Below the pieces are notes generated by a model. That model was not told the DNA's origin, did not search any database, and was given only the letters and a program-made list of their open reading frames with translations. Source: JALYUA01 sp038229875 (lineage in GTDB: Bacteria > Acidobacteriota > Thermoanaerobaculia > UBA5066 > Gp7-AA6). From it: 18,215 nt of DNA. Shown here in pieces: positions 7,844 to 14,737 of this stretch. Positions within the stretch are counted from its first letter, which is position 1, and each line of letters begins with the position of its first letter. The translations under genes and the position numbers were made by a program. The stretch spans positions 1-18,215 of the forward strand of contig JBBROA010000086.1 of assembly GCA_038229875.1 (NCBI GenBank). The letters are read 5' to 3'.

Positions 7844-8248
7844 ATGGACGCGGAGCTCGCTACGGCCCTCGACGATCTGATCCTCGGACGCGGGGTCGCG
7901 CGCGGGCGGCATTCGATGCGTTACCAGGACCGGGTCGTCCGTGCCGAGCTCGAAGAGCGGCTCGCGGCGAATGGCTTTCGTCCGATGACCGTCCGCGAGG
8001 CTCCGATCGAGGCGGGAGAGAGGATCCCCGCGTTCCATCTGCACGACGAGACCGCGGACTTCGGGTGGATCCGCTGGGAGATCTTCACGCCCCGGAGCCG
8101 ACGCAAGCTGTTCGCGTCCGAGCATCGCCGTCCGGACAACGACGAGTGGGCGGTCCAGATCAACCTGGCGTCCCCCGATCCAGTCTGGGCGAGCCCCGAG
8201 CGCAAGGAGCGGCACGACGTCGACACCGTCGTGGCCGTCCACCCGTGA
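7844..8248 (+). CDS. Unrecognised small soluble protein, 134 residues
   Basis: I do not recognise this family. The protein begins MDAELATALDDLILGRG and is soluble, with no signal peptide or membrane helix. It mixes charged helices with beta-type segments such as FGWIRWEIFTPRSRRK and WAVQINLASPDPVWA, suggesting a small alpha/beta fold. No catalytic motif is evident. Two starts compete. ATG at 7844 has a TATGAT -10 only 6 nt upstream. ATG at 7805 overlaps the glycosyltransferase stop as ATGA and would add 13 residues (MTNRTAFFSYDPA). The A/T-rich, promoter-like composition between them favours 7844. Its stop overlaps the GTG start of the MBL-fold hydrolase gene (GTGA), so the two are very likely translated together. 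Confidence 0.72.
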   Translation: MDAELATALDDLILGRGVARGRHSMRYQDRVVRAELEERLAANGFRPMTVREAPIEAGERIPAFHLHDETADFGWIRWEIFTPRSRRKLFASEHRRPDNDEWAVQINLASPDPVWASPERKERHDVDTVVAVHP

Positions 8249-8904
8249 CCGGTGCCGCGGGCGCCGCGCCCGTCCGCCGGACGATTCCCGTCGGACCTCT
8301 CCAGTGCAACTGCACGATCCTGTTCGACGCGGGGAGCCGGGACGCCGTAGTGATCGATCCCGGCGACGAGGGCGACAGGATCGTGGCTGAGATCGAGAAG
8401 GCGAACCTTCGCGTGTCGGCGCTCCTCCACACCCACGCCCACTTCGACCACATCGGCGGCAGCGCCGCGGTGGCGGCCGGGACCGGGGCCTCGATCCGGC
8501 TCCACGCCGACGATGCGCCGCTCTACGACGCGCTGCCGGAACAGGCCGCGCTCTTCGGCCTCTCCGCAAGCTCGCCCTCGCCCCGCGGCGCCCCATTGAG
8601 CGACGGCGAGGTCATCCGGTTCGGCGCGTTTTCCGTCACCGCGATCCATACGCCGGGCCACACGCCGGGCTCGACTTGTTTTCTTTCCGACGGCGCATCG
8701 CCGATCCTGTTCTCGGGCGACACGCTCTTCCGGCGCTCGATCGGCCGGACGGACCTCTGGGGCGGCGACACGGAGCTGATACTCCAGTCGATCCGGCAGA
8801 AGTTGTTTTCCCTTCCCGCGGAAACTCCGGTCGTCTGCGGCCACGGGCCGGACACCACGATCGGAGAAGAAAAGCGCGCGAATCCGTTCGTCGGCGATCG
8901 CTGA
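8245..8904 (+). CDS. MBL-fold metallo-hydrolase (glyoxalase II-like/YcbL type)
   Basis: The 219-residue protein is a compact metallo-beta-lactamase-fold hydrolase with a complete dinuclear metal site. Ligands are HAHFDH (His64, His66, Asp68, His69), His139 in TPGHTPGS, Asp159 in SGDTLF and His200 in CGHGP. The C-terminal DTTIGEEKRANPF sequence is typical of short glyoxalase II-like hydrolases of the YcbL type, which act on thioesters such as S-lactoylglutathione. The true substrate cannot be read from sequence. It starts at GTG 8245-8247, overlapping the previous stop by 4 bp. That start fits the family, which usually begins shortly before a VGPLQCNC-like strand. It is probably co-transcribed with the gene at 7844. 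Confidence 0.92.
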   Translation: MTGAAGAAPVRRTIPVGPLQCNCTILFDAGSRDAVVIDPGDEGDRIVAEIEKANLRVSALLHTHAHFDHIGGSAAVAAGTGASIRLHADDAPLYDALPEQAALFGLSASSPSPRGAPLSDGEVIRFGAFSVTAIHTPGHTPGSTCFLSDGASPILFSGDTLFRRSIGRTDLWGGDTELILQSIRQKLFSLPAETPVVCGHGPDTTIGEEKRANPFVGDR

Positions 8905-8957
8905 AATCGTCCCGGCGCGGGTCGAGTCCGGGGAGCCCTGAAACCGCGGACTGCCGT

Positions 8958-8963
8958 TATACT
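8958..8963 (+). promoter_or_regulatory. -10 element of the Fe-S protein gene, near-leaderless
   Basis: TATACT ends 10 nt before the ATG at 8974; the gap is nearly all C. No purine-rich ribosome site fits, and there is no clear -35. Confidence 0.5.
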
Positions 8964-8973
8964 TCCCCCCGCC

Positions 8974-9651
8974 ATGGCGTTGTCGCTCGTCGAAAAATCG
9001 CGGCTCGTGTCCTCCTTCTGGCAGGACGGCCCCGCGCCGTGCCCGAAGCATGGCGTTCCCATGCGCGCCTTCTTCGTCGAACGCGTGTACAAGCCGCAGA
9101 TCGTCATGGTGTGCCCGAAGGGCGAAATGTTCCGCTTCGACCAGAAGCCGAAGCAGATCGCGTTCTCCCGTCCGCACCTGAAGACGATGGCGCTCGACGC
9201 GCAGGAGCGCGAGTCCCCTTCGTGTCCTCAGGACTTCACGCCTCTCGTCGTCTATCGCACTCCGGCGAAATTCCTCCCGGTCGGCTGGGACTACACCTTC
9301 GTGTGTCCGACCTGCCTCTCGTTCGGGCAGTGGGTCGACACGGGCCGGCCGGAGGAAGACGTCACGGCCGCGCCGAAGGTCAAGAAGGAAACTCCGGCGT
9401 TTCACGACGAGACGATCCCGCTTCCGAAACGCATGGAGATGGCGAAGGATGGCGACCTGAAGCTGAAGCTCTACGCGGCCATGGCGCAGACGGACTGCAC
9501 GGCGTGCGGCTACGACTGCGAGGGATACGCGGCGGCGATCGCGGCCGGCACCGAGAAGGATCCGAACCTCTGCGTGCCTGGAAAGGAAGAGACCGCGCGA
9601 ATCGTGAAGGACCTGCTGAAAGGGACGGGCCTACCGGCCGCATCCGCCTAG
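8974..9651 (+). CDS. Cysteine-rich protein with a C-terminal 4Fe-4S (PF04060-like) domain
   Basis: This 225-residue soluble protein appears to have two parts. The N-terminal part (about 20-118) carries zinc-ribbon-like sites: CPKH at 23-26 with CPKG at 47-50, and CPQD at 84-87 with CPTC at 111-114. The ligand sets are incomplete in Cys alone, so metal binding there is uncertain. The C-terminal part (about 168-215) matches the compact 4Fe-4S domain of RnfB, corrinoid/CODH proteins and some sulfite reductase flavoproteins. Its ligands are Cys175, Cys178, Cys182 and Cys200 in the order CxxCGxxxC, YAAAIAAG, CVPG. A charged linker joins the two. Such a layout suggests an electron-transfer or Fe-S/metal-sensing role, but I know of no characterised protein with exactly this build. 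The start at ATG 8974 is supported by a TATACT -10 10 nt upstream. It stands alone, convergent with the histidine kinase. Confidence 0.8.
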   Translation: MALSLVEKSRLVSSFWQDGPAPCPKHGVPMRAFFVERVYKPQIVMVCPKGEMFRFDQKPKQIAFSRPHLKTMALDAQERESPSCPQDFTPLVVYRTPAKFLPVGWDYTFVCPTCLSFGQWVDTGRPEEDVTAAPKVKKETPAFHDETIPLPKRMEMAKDGDLKLKLYAAMAQTDCTACGYDCEGYAAAIAAGTEKDPNLCVPGKEETARIVKDLLKGTGLPAASA

Positions 9652-9689
9652 ACCCTACCCTCCTCCGGCGCGGCTTGCGGTCGACGCTC

Positions 9690-9706
9690 GAGCCACCCCT
9701 TGGCTC
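9690..9706. terminator. Small hairpin between convergent genes
   Basis: GAGCCA (9690-9695) and TGGCTC (9701-9706) form a perfect 6-bp stem with a 5-nt loop, 39 bp after the Fe-S gene stop. It overlaps the minus-strand stop of the histidine kinase. There is no U-run, so this is only a weak terminator candidate. Confidence 0.25.
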
Positions 9707-12425
9707 AGCTCTCCACTTCTTCCTTCTTCTCAGCCTTTTCAGCGCCTTCCGCGTCTTCCAGGTCTCCCGGGCGAACCTGCGGACCGGTTGAAGCGGTGCG
9801 GCGGTCGGCCGCCGAAATCGGGAGAGAGAACGTGAACCGGCTCCCGTGTCCGACCACGCTCTCCGCCCAGATCGTGCCGCCGTGCAGCTCGACTAAGGAC
9901 CTCGCGAGGGCGAGCCCGATCCCCATGCCCGGGTGCCGGCGGGTCGTCGAGCCGTCGACCTGCCGGAACCGTTCGAACACGTGCGGCAGGTCGCTCTCGG
10001 GAATCCCGACGCCGTCGTCCTCGACGCTGATCAGAAACCGTCCGGGCTCCTGCTCGATCCGAATCACGACGCGCCCGTGCCGGGGAGAAAATTTGATCGC
10101 GTTCGCGAGGAGGTTCCACAGCACCTGCTGGAGACGCAGCGCGTCCGCCCGGATCAGAGGGAGCGCGTCCGGAATCGGGGCGAGGATCATGACCACCCCC
10201 CGGGATTCGGCCATCAGCCGGACCGTGTCCATCGACCGCTGCGCCACCTCGAGCAGCGAGACGGAGCGCAACTCGAGTGACAGGGTGCCCCGCTCCATCC
10301 GTGCGAGGTCCAGCAAATCGTCGATCAACGCGAGCAGGACGCGAGCGGATTGGCGTACTTGTTTCAGGCCACGCCGCAGCGTCGTCTCGTCCACGTCCCC
10401 CTCTTCGAGGAGGTCCGTCCATCCCACGATCGAAGTGAGGGGTGTGCGCAGCTCGTGGTTGACGTTCTGGAGGAAGTAGTCTTTGAGACGGCTCGCGCGC
10501 CGGAGCTCCTCGACGGTCCCGGTCAGCGTCGTGTACAGCTGCGCGTTCTTGATGAGAAGAGACGCGGCGTCGGCGAACGAGGTCAGCGCGTCCACCTCCT
10601 CGTGTCCGAATCCGCCGGGACGGTTCGTGGCAACGGCGACGCCGAGCGTCCGGTCCTCCGCTTTCAAGGGGCAGAAGATCGCGTTCACCGCTTCGACCGC
10701 CGTCTGAAGGCCGCGGTTGACATAAGGATCGCGCGCCAGGTCGTTCGTCACGTACGGCTCCCCGCTCTTGAAGACCATCGCGGCGATCGACGGCGTGTCG
10801 ACCGAGATCTTCAGCCGCGAGATCACGTCTTCGCTCACGTTCCAACCGGGCCACTGGGCCTCGAGGCGATTCGTGTCGGGGTCGTACAGGTAGAACCAGA
10901 CGCGCTCTGCGCGGGTAAACGCCGCAACCGCTTCGCTCGCGCGCGAGAGCACTTCGCGGAGGTCCGTCGCCTGGTAGGACGCCCGGAACAGAGAATGGAG
11001 CCGGCGGAGCGTCTCGACGCGCCGTTCGACGCGGCGACCCATCCGGCCGATCGCTGCCGCGAGCCGCCCGAGCTCGTCGGGGGAGTTACCGCCCGTGACC
11101 TCGACGGCGCGTCCCTGCCCGATCTCTTCGGCGGCGTGCACCAGGGCGAGAACTGGCGCCGAGATGCGTCGCGACATGAGAACGACCACGGCCAGAACGG
11201 CGACGAGCAGGTAGAGAAAGACGAAGAAGACATACTCCTGCAGGTCGGAGTACGACTTGGGCTGGATCTCCTCTTCGGCCGCCGTCGCGATCCGCCGCAT
11301 CGCGTCGCCGGAGAGCCCTTCCACGAACACCCAGCCAGTCGTTCGGACGCGGGCGGACGCGAGGCGGCAGGAGGCGCCGTTGAAACGGTATTTGCCGAAC
11401 GTGCGGGGCGCCGCCAGGATCGCATTGACCAGCCGGCGCCGCTCTGAGTCCCCGGTCCCCGCGAGAGCCGGTCCCGACGACGCGGTCCATCCGAGAAGCC
11501 GCGCGGCGCGCCCGGTCAGATAGACGAGGTTCCCCGCGTGATCCACGACGAACCAGACGTCGCCCTGCGCTTCGGCGGGCTCCAGGGCCTCAATCGCGTA
11601 CCGCCGCACGTCGACGTCCATGGCCACAGCCGCCACCAGCGCCCCCGCGTCATTCCGGACCGGCACAAAGAAGCTCACGAGCCGGTTTTCCGGGGTGACG
11701 CGGGCCTCGCTGCGCCCGGTGTACCAGAGCGCCTTGTCGCCTTCGACGGGCCGGCGCTCCGGGAAACGCGCGGTCTGATTGAAGACGAAATGGTCGAGTG
11801 CGCCTTTGGATTCTTTGAGCGCCTGATGAATGTCGATCCAGGGGCTCATCCGCATCACGCCGGAGGCGGTCCAGATGCTGACGTTCTTGATGGTGTTCCG
11901 TCTTTCCCGCGCTCCGCGAAGAAGCCTCGCGATCTGGAGCGTCGCGAGGTAGTCGTGCCGCGCCTGGGGGGCGCTCCCCTGCGCGCCCTGTATGAACCCG
12001 ACCGTGTCCTCCGCAGGAAACGGATTCCAGACGTGCCCGTCCGAATCGCCGGCCGGCAGCTCCCCCGACACCGACGCGGCGGCAAACGCCTGATTGGCGG
12101 CGGCCGCGATCGACCAGGCCGCTTCCTCGGCGACCGCAGCCCGACGGTCGATCCACTCGGCGCGGAAGCCCGCGTCCTGCTGGATCTGCACGGAGGCCTG
12201 CGCAACCCGCGCGGCAGTCAGCTGCTGGACCGAGTTGTCCTTGAGCTCCGACAGCTGCCGCATCAAAATGAACACGATCAGTGCGCCGGGGATCAGAAAG
12301 GCGAGAAAGAACCCGAACAACAGCCTCGCCGCGAGGCTCCGCCGCGGCGAGAGCGTTCGCCGCAGCCGGGCAAACGCGAGCGCGAGCAGAGACCGGCCCA
12401 CGCCGGGAGACCAGCGGTCAGGCAT
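9705..12425 (-). CDS. Membrane-bound sensor histidine kinase with HAMP and GAF domains
   Basis: The 906-residue protein is a transmembrane sensor kinase. A basic N-terminus leads into helix 1 (about 34-55). A large extracytoplasmic sensor follows (56-396), probably a double Cache-like domain (VSFFVPVRNDAGALVAAVAMD, 250-270). Helix 2 is at 397-417, a HAMP linker at about 418-470 and a GAF domain at about 485-628. The HisKA box is NHELRTPLTSIVGW, with phospho-acceptor His657. The HATPase has an N box (NLLANAIKFS, 771-780), G1 (DDGVGIP, 803-809), an F box (VFERF) and G2 (GMGIGLAL, 833-840). All kinase motifs are intact. No response regulator adjoins it, so it is an orphan here. The ATG at 12425 has a TACACT -10 13 nt upstream. 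The acidic C-terminal tail (DAEGAEKAEKKEE) comes from a 9-bp repeat. Confidence 0.94.
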   Translation of the reverse strand: MPDRWSPGVGRSLLALAFARLRRTLSPRRSLAARLLFGFFLAFLIPGALIVFILMRQLSELKDNSVQQLTAARVAQASVQIQQDAGFRAEWIDRRAAVAEEAAWSIAAAANQAFAAASVSGELPAGDSDGHVWNPFPAEDTVGFIQGAQGSAPQARHDYLATLQIARLLRGARERRNTIKNVSIWTASGVMRMSPWIDIHQALKESKGALDHFVFNQTARFPERRPVEGDKALWYTGRSEARVTPENRLVSFFVPVRNDAGALVAAVAMDVDVRRYAIEALEPAEAQGDVWFVVDHAGNLVYLTGRAARLLGWTASSGPALAGTGDSERRRLVNAILAAPRTFGKYRFNGASCRLASARVRTTGWVFVEGLSGDAMRRIATAAEEEIQPKSYSDLQEYVFFVFLYLLVAVLAVVVLMSRRISAPVLALVHAAEEIGQGRAVEVTGGNSPDELGRLAAAIGRMGRRVERRVETLRRLHSLFRASYQATDLREVLSRASEAVAAFTRAERVWFYLYDPDTNRLEAQWPGWNVSEDVISRLKISVDTPSIAAMVFKSGEPYVTNDLARDPYVNRGLQTAVEAVNAIFCPLKAEDRTLGVAVATNRPGGFGHEEVDALTSFADAASLLIKNAQLYTTLTGTVEELRRASRLKDYFLQNVNHELRTPLTSIVGWTDLLEEGDVDETTLRRGLKQVRQSARVLLALIDDLLDLARMERGTLSLELRSVSLLEVAQRSMDTVRLMAESRGVVMILAPIPDALPLIRADALRLQQVLWNLLANAIKFSPRHGRVVIRIEQEPGRFLISVEDDGVGIPESDLPHVFERFRQVDGSTTRRHPGMGIGLALARSLVELHGGTIWAESVVGHGSRFTFSLPISAADRRTASTGPQVRPGDLEDAEGAEKAEKKEEVES
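9721..9765 (-). repeat. Degenerate 9-bp tandem repeat inside the kinase 3' end
   Basis: Five 9-bp units are visible on the plus strand, including TCAGCCTTT (9730-9738), TCAGCGCCT (9739-9747), TCCGCGTCT (9748-9756) and TCCAGGTCT (9757-9765). Read on the coding strand they encode the Glu/Ala/Lys-rich tail beyond the HATPase domain. The units resemble those ending hpt at 5245-5289. Confidence 0.6.
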
Positions 12426-12438
12426 TTGTTGTGCTCAC

Positions 12439-12444
12439 AGTGTA
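12439..12444 (-). promoter_or_regulatory. Probable -10 element of the histidine kinase gene
   Basis: TACACT on the minus strand ends 13 nt before the kinase ATG, implying a leader of only about six nucleotides and no Shine-Dalgarno. No -35 match is seen at 16-18 bp. Confidence 0.45.
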
Positions 12445-12470
12445 ACCGTCGCCTCCGCTCTCTCCGTGAC

Positions 12471-12499
12471 GTGGCTTCGCCGCGCGGCGGCGAAGCCAC
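12471..12499. repeat. Perfect 13-bp inverted repeat (hairpin)
   Basis: GTGGCTTCGCCGC (12471-12483) and GCGGCGAAGCCAC (12487-12499) pair perfectly around a 3-nt loop. It lies about 240 bp downstream of the permease stop and just upstream of the kinase promoter. It could end the export transcript or be one copy of a dispersed palindrome; no U-run follows. Confidence 0.75.
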
Positions 12500-12500
12500 C

Positions 12501-12539
12501 GGCGAGCGGCTCGGCCGATGCGGCCTTCGACCGCTCGCC
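12501..12539. repeat. Second inverted repeat, 9-bp outer stem with imperfect inner stem
   Basis: GGCGAGCGG (12501-12509) pairs perfectly with CCGCTCGCC (12531-12539). The enclosed 21 nt contain a further GGCC...GGCC pairing. It begins one base after the first hairpin, making a double cruciform. Confidence 0.6.
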
Positions 12540-12575
12540 TCGTCACTCCGTTCGCTTCGGCTCCCGCCCCCACGT

Positions 12576-12601
12576 CGCTTCCGCTCACTGCGTTCGCTCA
12601 C
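12576..12601. repeat. Imperfect 13-bp direct repeat
   Basis: CGCTTCCGCTCAC (12576-12588) is followed directly by TGCGTTCGCTCAC (12589-12601). The CGTTCGCTCAC-like words resemble short intergenic repeats common in high-GC genomes. A related CACTCCGTTCGCTTC stretch lies just upstream, at about 12544-12558. Confidence 0.5.
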
Positions 12602-12643
12602 GCTCCCGCTTAGTCACCAGTGTGCCGGAAGCGCAGCTCTGCT

Positions 12644-12682
12644 CCCTCGCCCCGCGCGCGGGGAGAGGGTTGGGGTGAGGGG
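12644..12682. repeat. REP-like palindrome with G-rich arm
   Basis: CCCTCGCCCCGCG (12644-12656) pairs with CGCGGGGAGAGGG (12657-12669) with one mismatch, and is followed by TTGGGGTGAGGGG. This composite (C-rich arm, CGCG centre, GGGAGAGGG, then TTGGGGTGAGGGG) is a dispersed intergenic element I have seen across many unrelated high-GC bacteria. It lies about 56 bp downstream of the permease stop, a usual position for such elements, which may stabilise 3' ends. Confidence 0.65.
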
Positions 12683-12737
12683 CGGGGAGGAGAGGAGCCG
12701 GGTCGGGTGAGGTTCTGCGACGTGTCGAGAGAGTTCC

Positions 12738-13955
12738 TTACTCGTAGCGCAGCGCGTCGATGGGATCGAGGCGCGAGGCTTTTCTCGCGGGATAGAAGCC
12801 GAAGAAGATCCCGATCGCTGCCGAGAAGCCGAACGCGAGGAGCACTGCCTCGGGCGCGAGGACGATCGGCCACTGCTGCTTCCATGCGAGGAACCGGGAC
12901 GTGGCTATTCCAATGGCGATGCCGATCGCTCCTCCGCCAACGGAGAGCGTCAGCGCTTCGATCAGAAACTGAGTGAGGATGTCGCGCCCCTTCGCGCCAA
13001 TCGCCATGCGGATTCCGATCTCACGGGTGCGCTCGGTCACCGACACCAGCATGATGTTCATGATCCCGATCCCACCCACCAGGAGGGAGATCGACGCGAT
13101 GGCGGCGAGAAGCGCCGACATCTGTTTCGACGTCTGGTCCGCGGTCTGCGCGATCTCCTGCTGCGAGCGGATCTGGAAGTCCGCGTCCTGTCCGGGTCCG
13201 AGCCGGTGCCGCTGGCGCAGAAGCGCGTCGATCTCCGCCTGGGCCTCGTCGACCGCGTCGCGCGAGACGGCGGACGCCATGAACATGTCGATCTTCGTGC
13301 TGCGCTTCAACAGCTTCATGACGGTCGTGTACGGGGCGATGACCGTGTCGTCCTGGTCCTGCCCCATCATGCTTCCGCCCTTCGACTCGAGGACGCCGAT
13401 CACCTTGAACGGAAAATTCTTGATCCTCACCGTCTGGCTGACGGGGTTTTCGTCGCCGAAGAGCGATCTCGCGACGGTCGCGCCGAGCACCACGACTTTC
13501 GCCGCGGATTTGACCTCGGAGTCGCCGAAGAAGCTCCCTTTATCCACATTCCAGGAGCGAATGAAGGGCCAATCGACGCCGACGCCCTGGACGGAGGTGC
13601 CCCAGTTCAAATTTCCGAAGACGACCTGGCCCGAGGAACGGGCGGCGGGCGACACGTAGGCGACCGACGGGCACTCGGCTTTCACCGCAGTCACGTCTTC
13701 GTCGGTGATCGTGGACTGGCCCGTGAAGATGCGAGCACCCGACTGCGTCGCGGCCCCCGGAAAGATCATGAGGAAGTTGGTGCCGAGCGAGGAGATCTGG
13801 TCCTGGACCGCCCGCTGTGCGCCCCCGCCGACCGCGATCATCGCGATGACGCACGCGACGCCGATGATGATTCCGAGCGCCGTCAGGGTCGACCTCAGCT
13901 TGTTCCGCACGATCGCCTTCAAACCCACCTTCAGAATGGTCATGAATTTCAGCAT
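12738..13955 (-). CDS. MacB-like ABC permease (MacB_PCD plus FtsX domains)
   Basis: The 405-residue membrane protein has the FtsX-fold export permease layout. Helix 1 lies at about 24-44, in RSTLTALGIIIGVACVIAMI. A periplasmic domain fills most of the first two-thirds. Three C-terminal helices follow, with GGIGIMNIMLVSVTERTREIG, the coupling segment RMAIGAKGRDIL and the ending YPARKASRLDPIDALRYE, which is diagnostic of MacB-type permeases. In E. coli the ATPase and permease are fused in MacB; here they are separate proteins. Its ATG follows the ATPase stop by 7 bp, with a TGAGG ribosome site about 6 nt upstream. A second Met five residues in (13943) is a possible start. With the adaptor and ATPase it should form a mechanotransmission exporter for peptides, lipids or antibiotics; the substrate is unknown. 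Confidence 0.93.
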   Translation of the reverse strand: MLKFMTILKVGLKAIVRNKLRSTLTALGIIIGVACVIAMIAVGGGAQRAVQDQISSLGTNFLMIFPGAATQSGARIFTGQSTITDEDVTAVKAECPSVAYVSPAARSSGQVVFGNLNWGTSVQGVGVDWPFIRSWNVDKGSFFGDSEVKSAAKVVVLGATVARSLFGDENPVSQTVRIKNFPFKVIGVLESKGGSMMGQDQDDTVIAPYTTVMKLLKRSTKIDMFMASAVSRDAVDEAQAEIDALLRQRHRLGPGQDADFQIRSQQEIAQTADQTSKQMSALLAAIASISLLVGGIGIMNIMLVSVTERTREIGIRMAIGAKGRDILTQFLIEALTLSVGGGAIGIAIGIATSRFLAWKQQWPIVLAPEAVLLAFGFSAAIGIFFGFYPARKASRLDPIDALRYE

Positions 13956-13962
13956 GGAGGCC

Positions 13963-14733
13963 TCAGGCTTTCACGGCCGTCCGCCGTTTTTCGACGGGAC
14001 GGTCCTCGACCAGTTTTCCATCACGAAACACGACGACTCTGCGCGCGTACTGTGCGATGTCGGGCTCGTGCGTGATCAGCACGACGGTCTTTCCCTTCTC
14101 GTTCAACTCCTGAAAGACGGACATCACCTCTTCGGAGGTCTTGGTGTCGAGATTGCCGGTCGGCTCGTCCGCCAGCAAGAGCTTCGGCTCGTTGATCAGA
14201 GCGCGAGCGATCGCGACCCGCTGCTGCTGGCCGCCGGAAAGCTGGCTCGGCATGTGATCCTCGCGTCCGGCGAGTCCCACAATCGCCAGGCAATGACGCG
14301 CCTTCTCCGCTCGCTGTTTTGTGGTGAGCGCCGTCGCGGCGTAGATGAGGGGCAGCTCGACGTTCTCGATTGCGGAGGTGCGCGAGAGCAGATTGAAGGC
14401 CTGGAACACGAACCCGATCTTCCCGTTCCGGATTTCCGCGCGCTGGTCCCGGCCCAGGCCGGAGACATCCGTTCCGTCGAGGTAGTAGTGGCCGGAGGTC
14501 GGACGATCGAGACAACCGACGATGTTCATGAAGGTGCTCTTGCCCGAGCCCGAGGGACCCATCACGGCCACGAACTCGCCGGGAGCGATGGAGAGGGAAA
14601 CGCCGTCCAGCGCCCGGACCTCGACTTCGCCCATCGTGTAGACGCGGACGAGATCCTGGATGCGGATGACGTCGGTTTCGCCGGCGGCCGGCGCAACACC
14701 GCTTTCCCCGGCCCGTTCGGGACGACCGCTCAC
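13963..14733 (-). CDS. MacB/LolD-type ABC transporter ATPase
   Basis: The 256-residue ATPase has Walker A GPSGSGKST (59-67), Q-loop Gln111 in FVFQAFNLL, signature LSGGQQQR (165-172), Walker B LLLADEP (185-191) and switch His222 in LITHEP. The PTGNLDTKTS sequence after Walker B is typical of the MacB/LolD/FtsE group. GTG at 14731-14733 is the start, 4 bp after the adaptor stop. A GGAGAGG about 11 nt upstream may serve as the ribosome site. About 20 residues precede the ATPase domain, so GTG or ATG codons further in cannot be fully excluded. It is the middle gene of an adaptor-ATPase-permease operon and powers the permease encoded next. Confidence 0.94.
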   Translation of the reverse strand: MSGRPERAGESGVAPAAGETDVIRIQDLVRVYTMGEVEVRALDGVSLSIAPGEFVAVMGPSGSGKSTFMNIVGCLDRPTSGHYYLDGTDVSGLGRDQRAEIRNGKIGFVFQAFNLLSRTSAIENVELPLIYAATALTTKQRAEKARHCLAIVGLAGREDHMPSQLSGGQQQRVAIARALINEPKLLLADEPTGNLDTKTSEEVMSVFQELNEKGKTVVLITHEPDIAQYARRVVVFRDGKLVEDRPVEKRRTAVKA

Positions 14734-14737
14734 TTGC

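Larger units (their letters stand above)
12426..12737. other. Repeat-rich intergenic region between the export operon and the kinase
   Basis: This 312-bp stretch between the permease stop and the kinase start holds no convincing gene; the open frames across it are low-complexity Arg/Ser-rich shadows. It contains, in order, the kinase -10 element, a perfect 13-bp hairpin, a 9-bp-stem cruciform, a 13-bp direct repeat, and a REP-like palindrome with a G-rich arm. These are listed separately. Confidence 0.75.

Noticed and set aside
12471..12682. CRISPR array
   Set aside because: The repeats are palindromes of different sequence without regular spacers.
12620..12976. Open frames crossing the repeat-rich intergenic region
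   Set aside because: Low-complexity Arg/Ser/Gly content produced by palindromes and the antisense of the permease 3' end.
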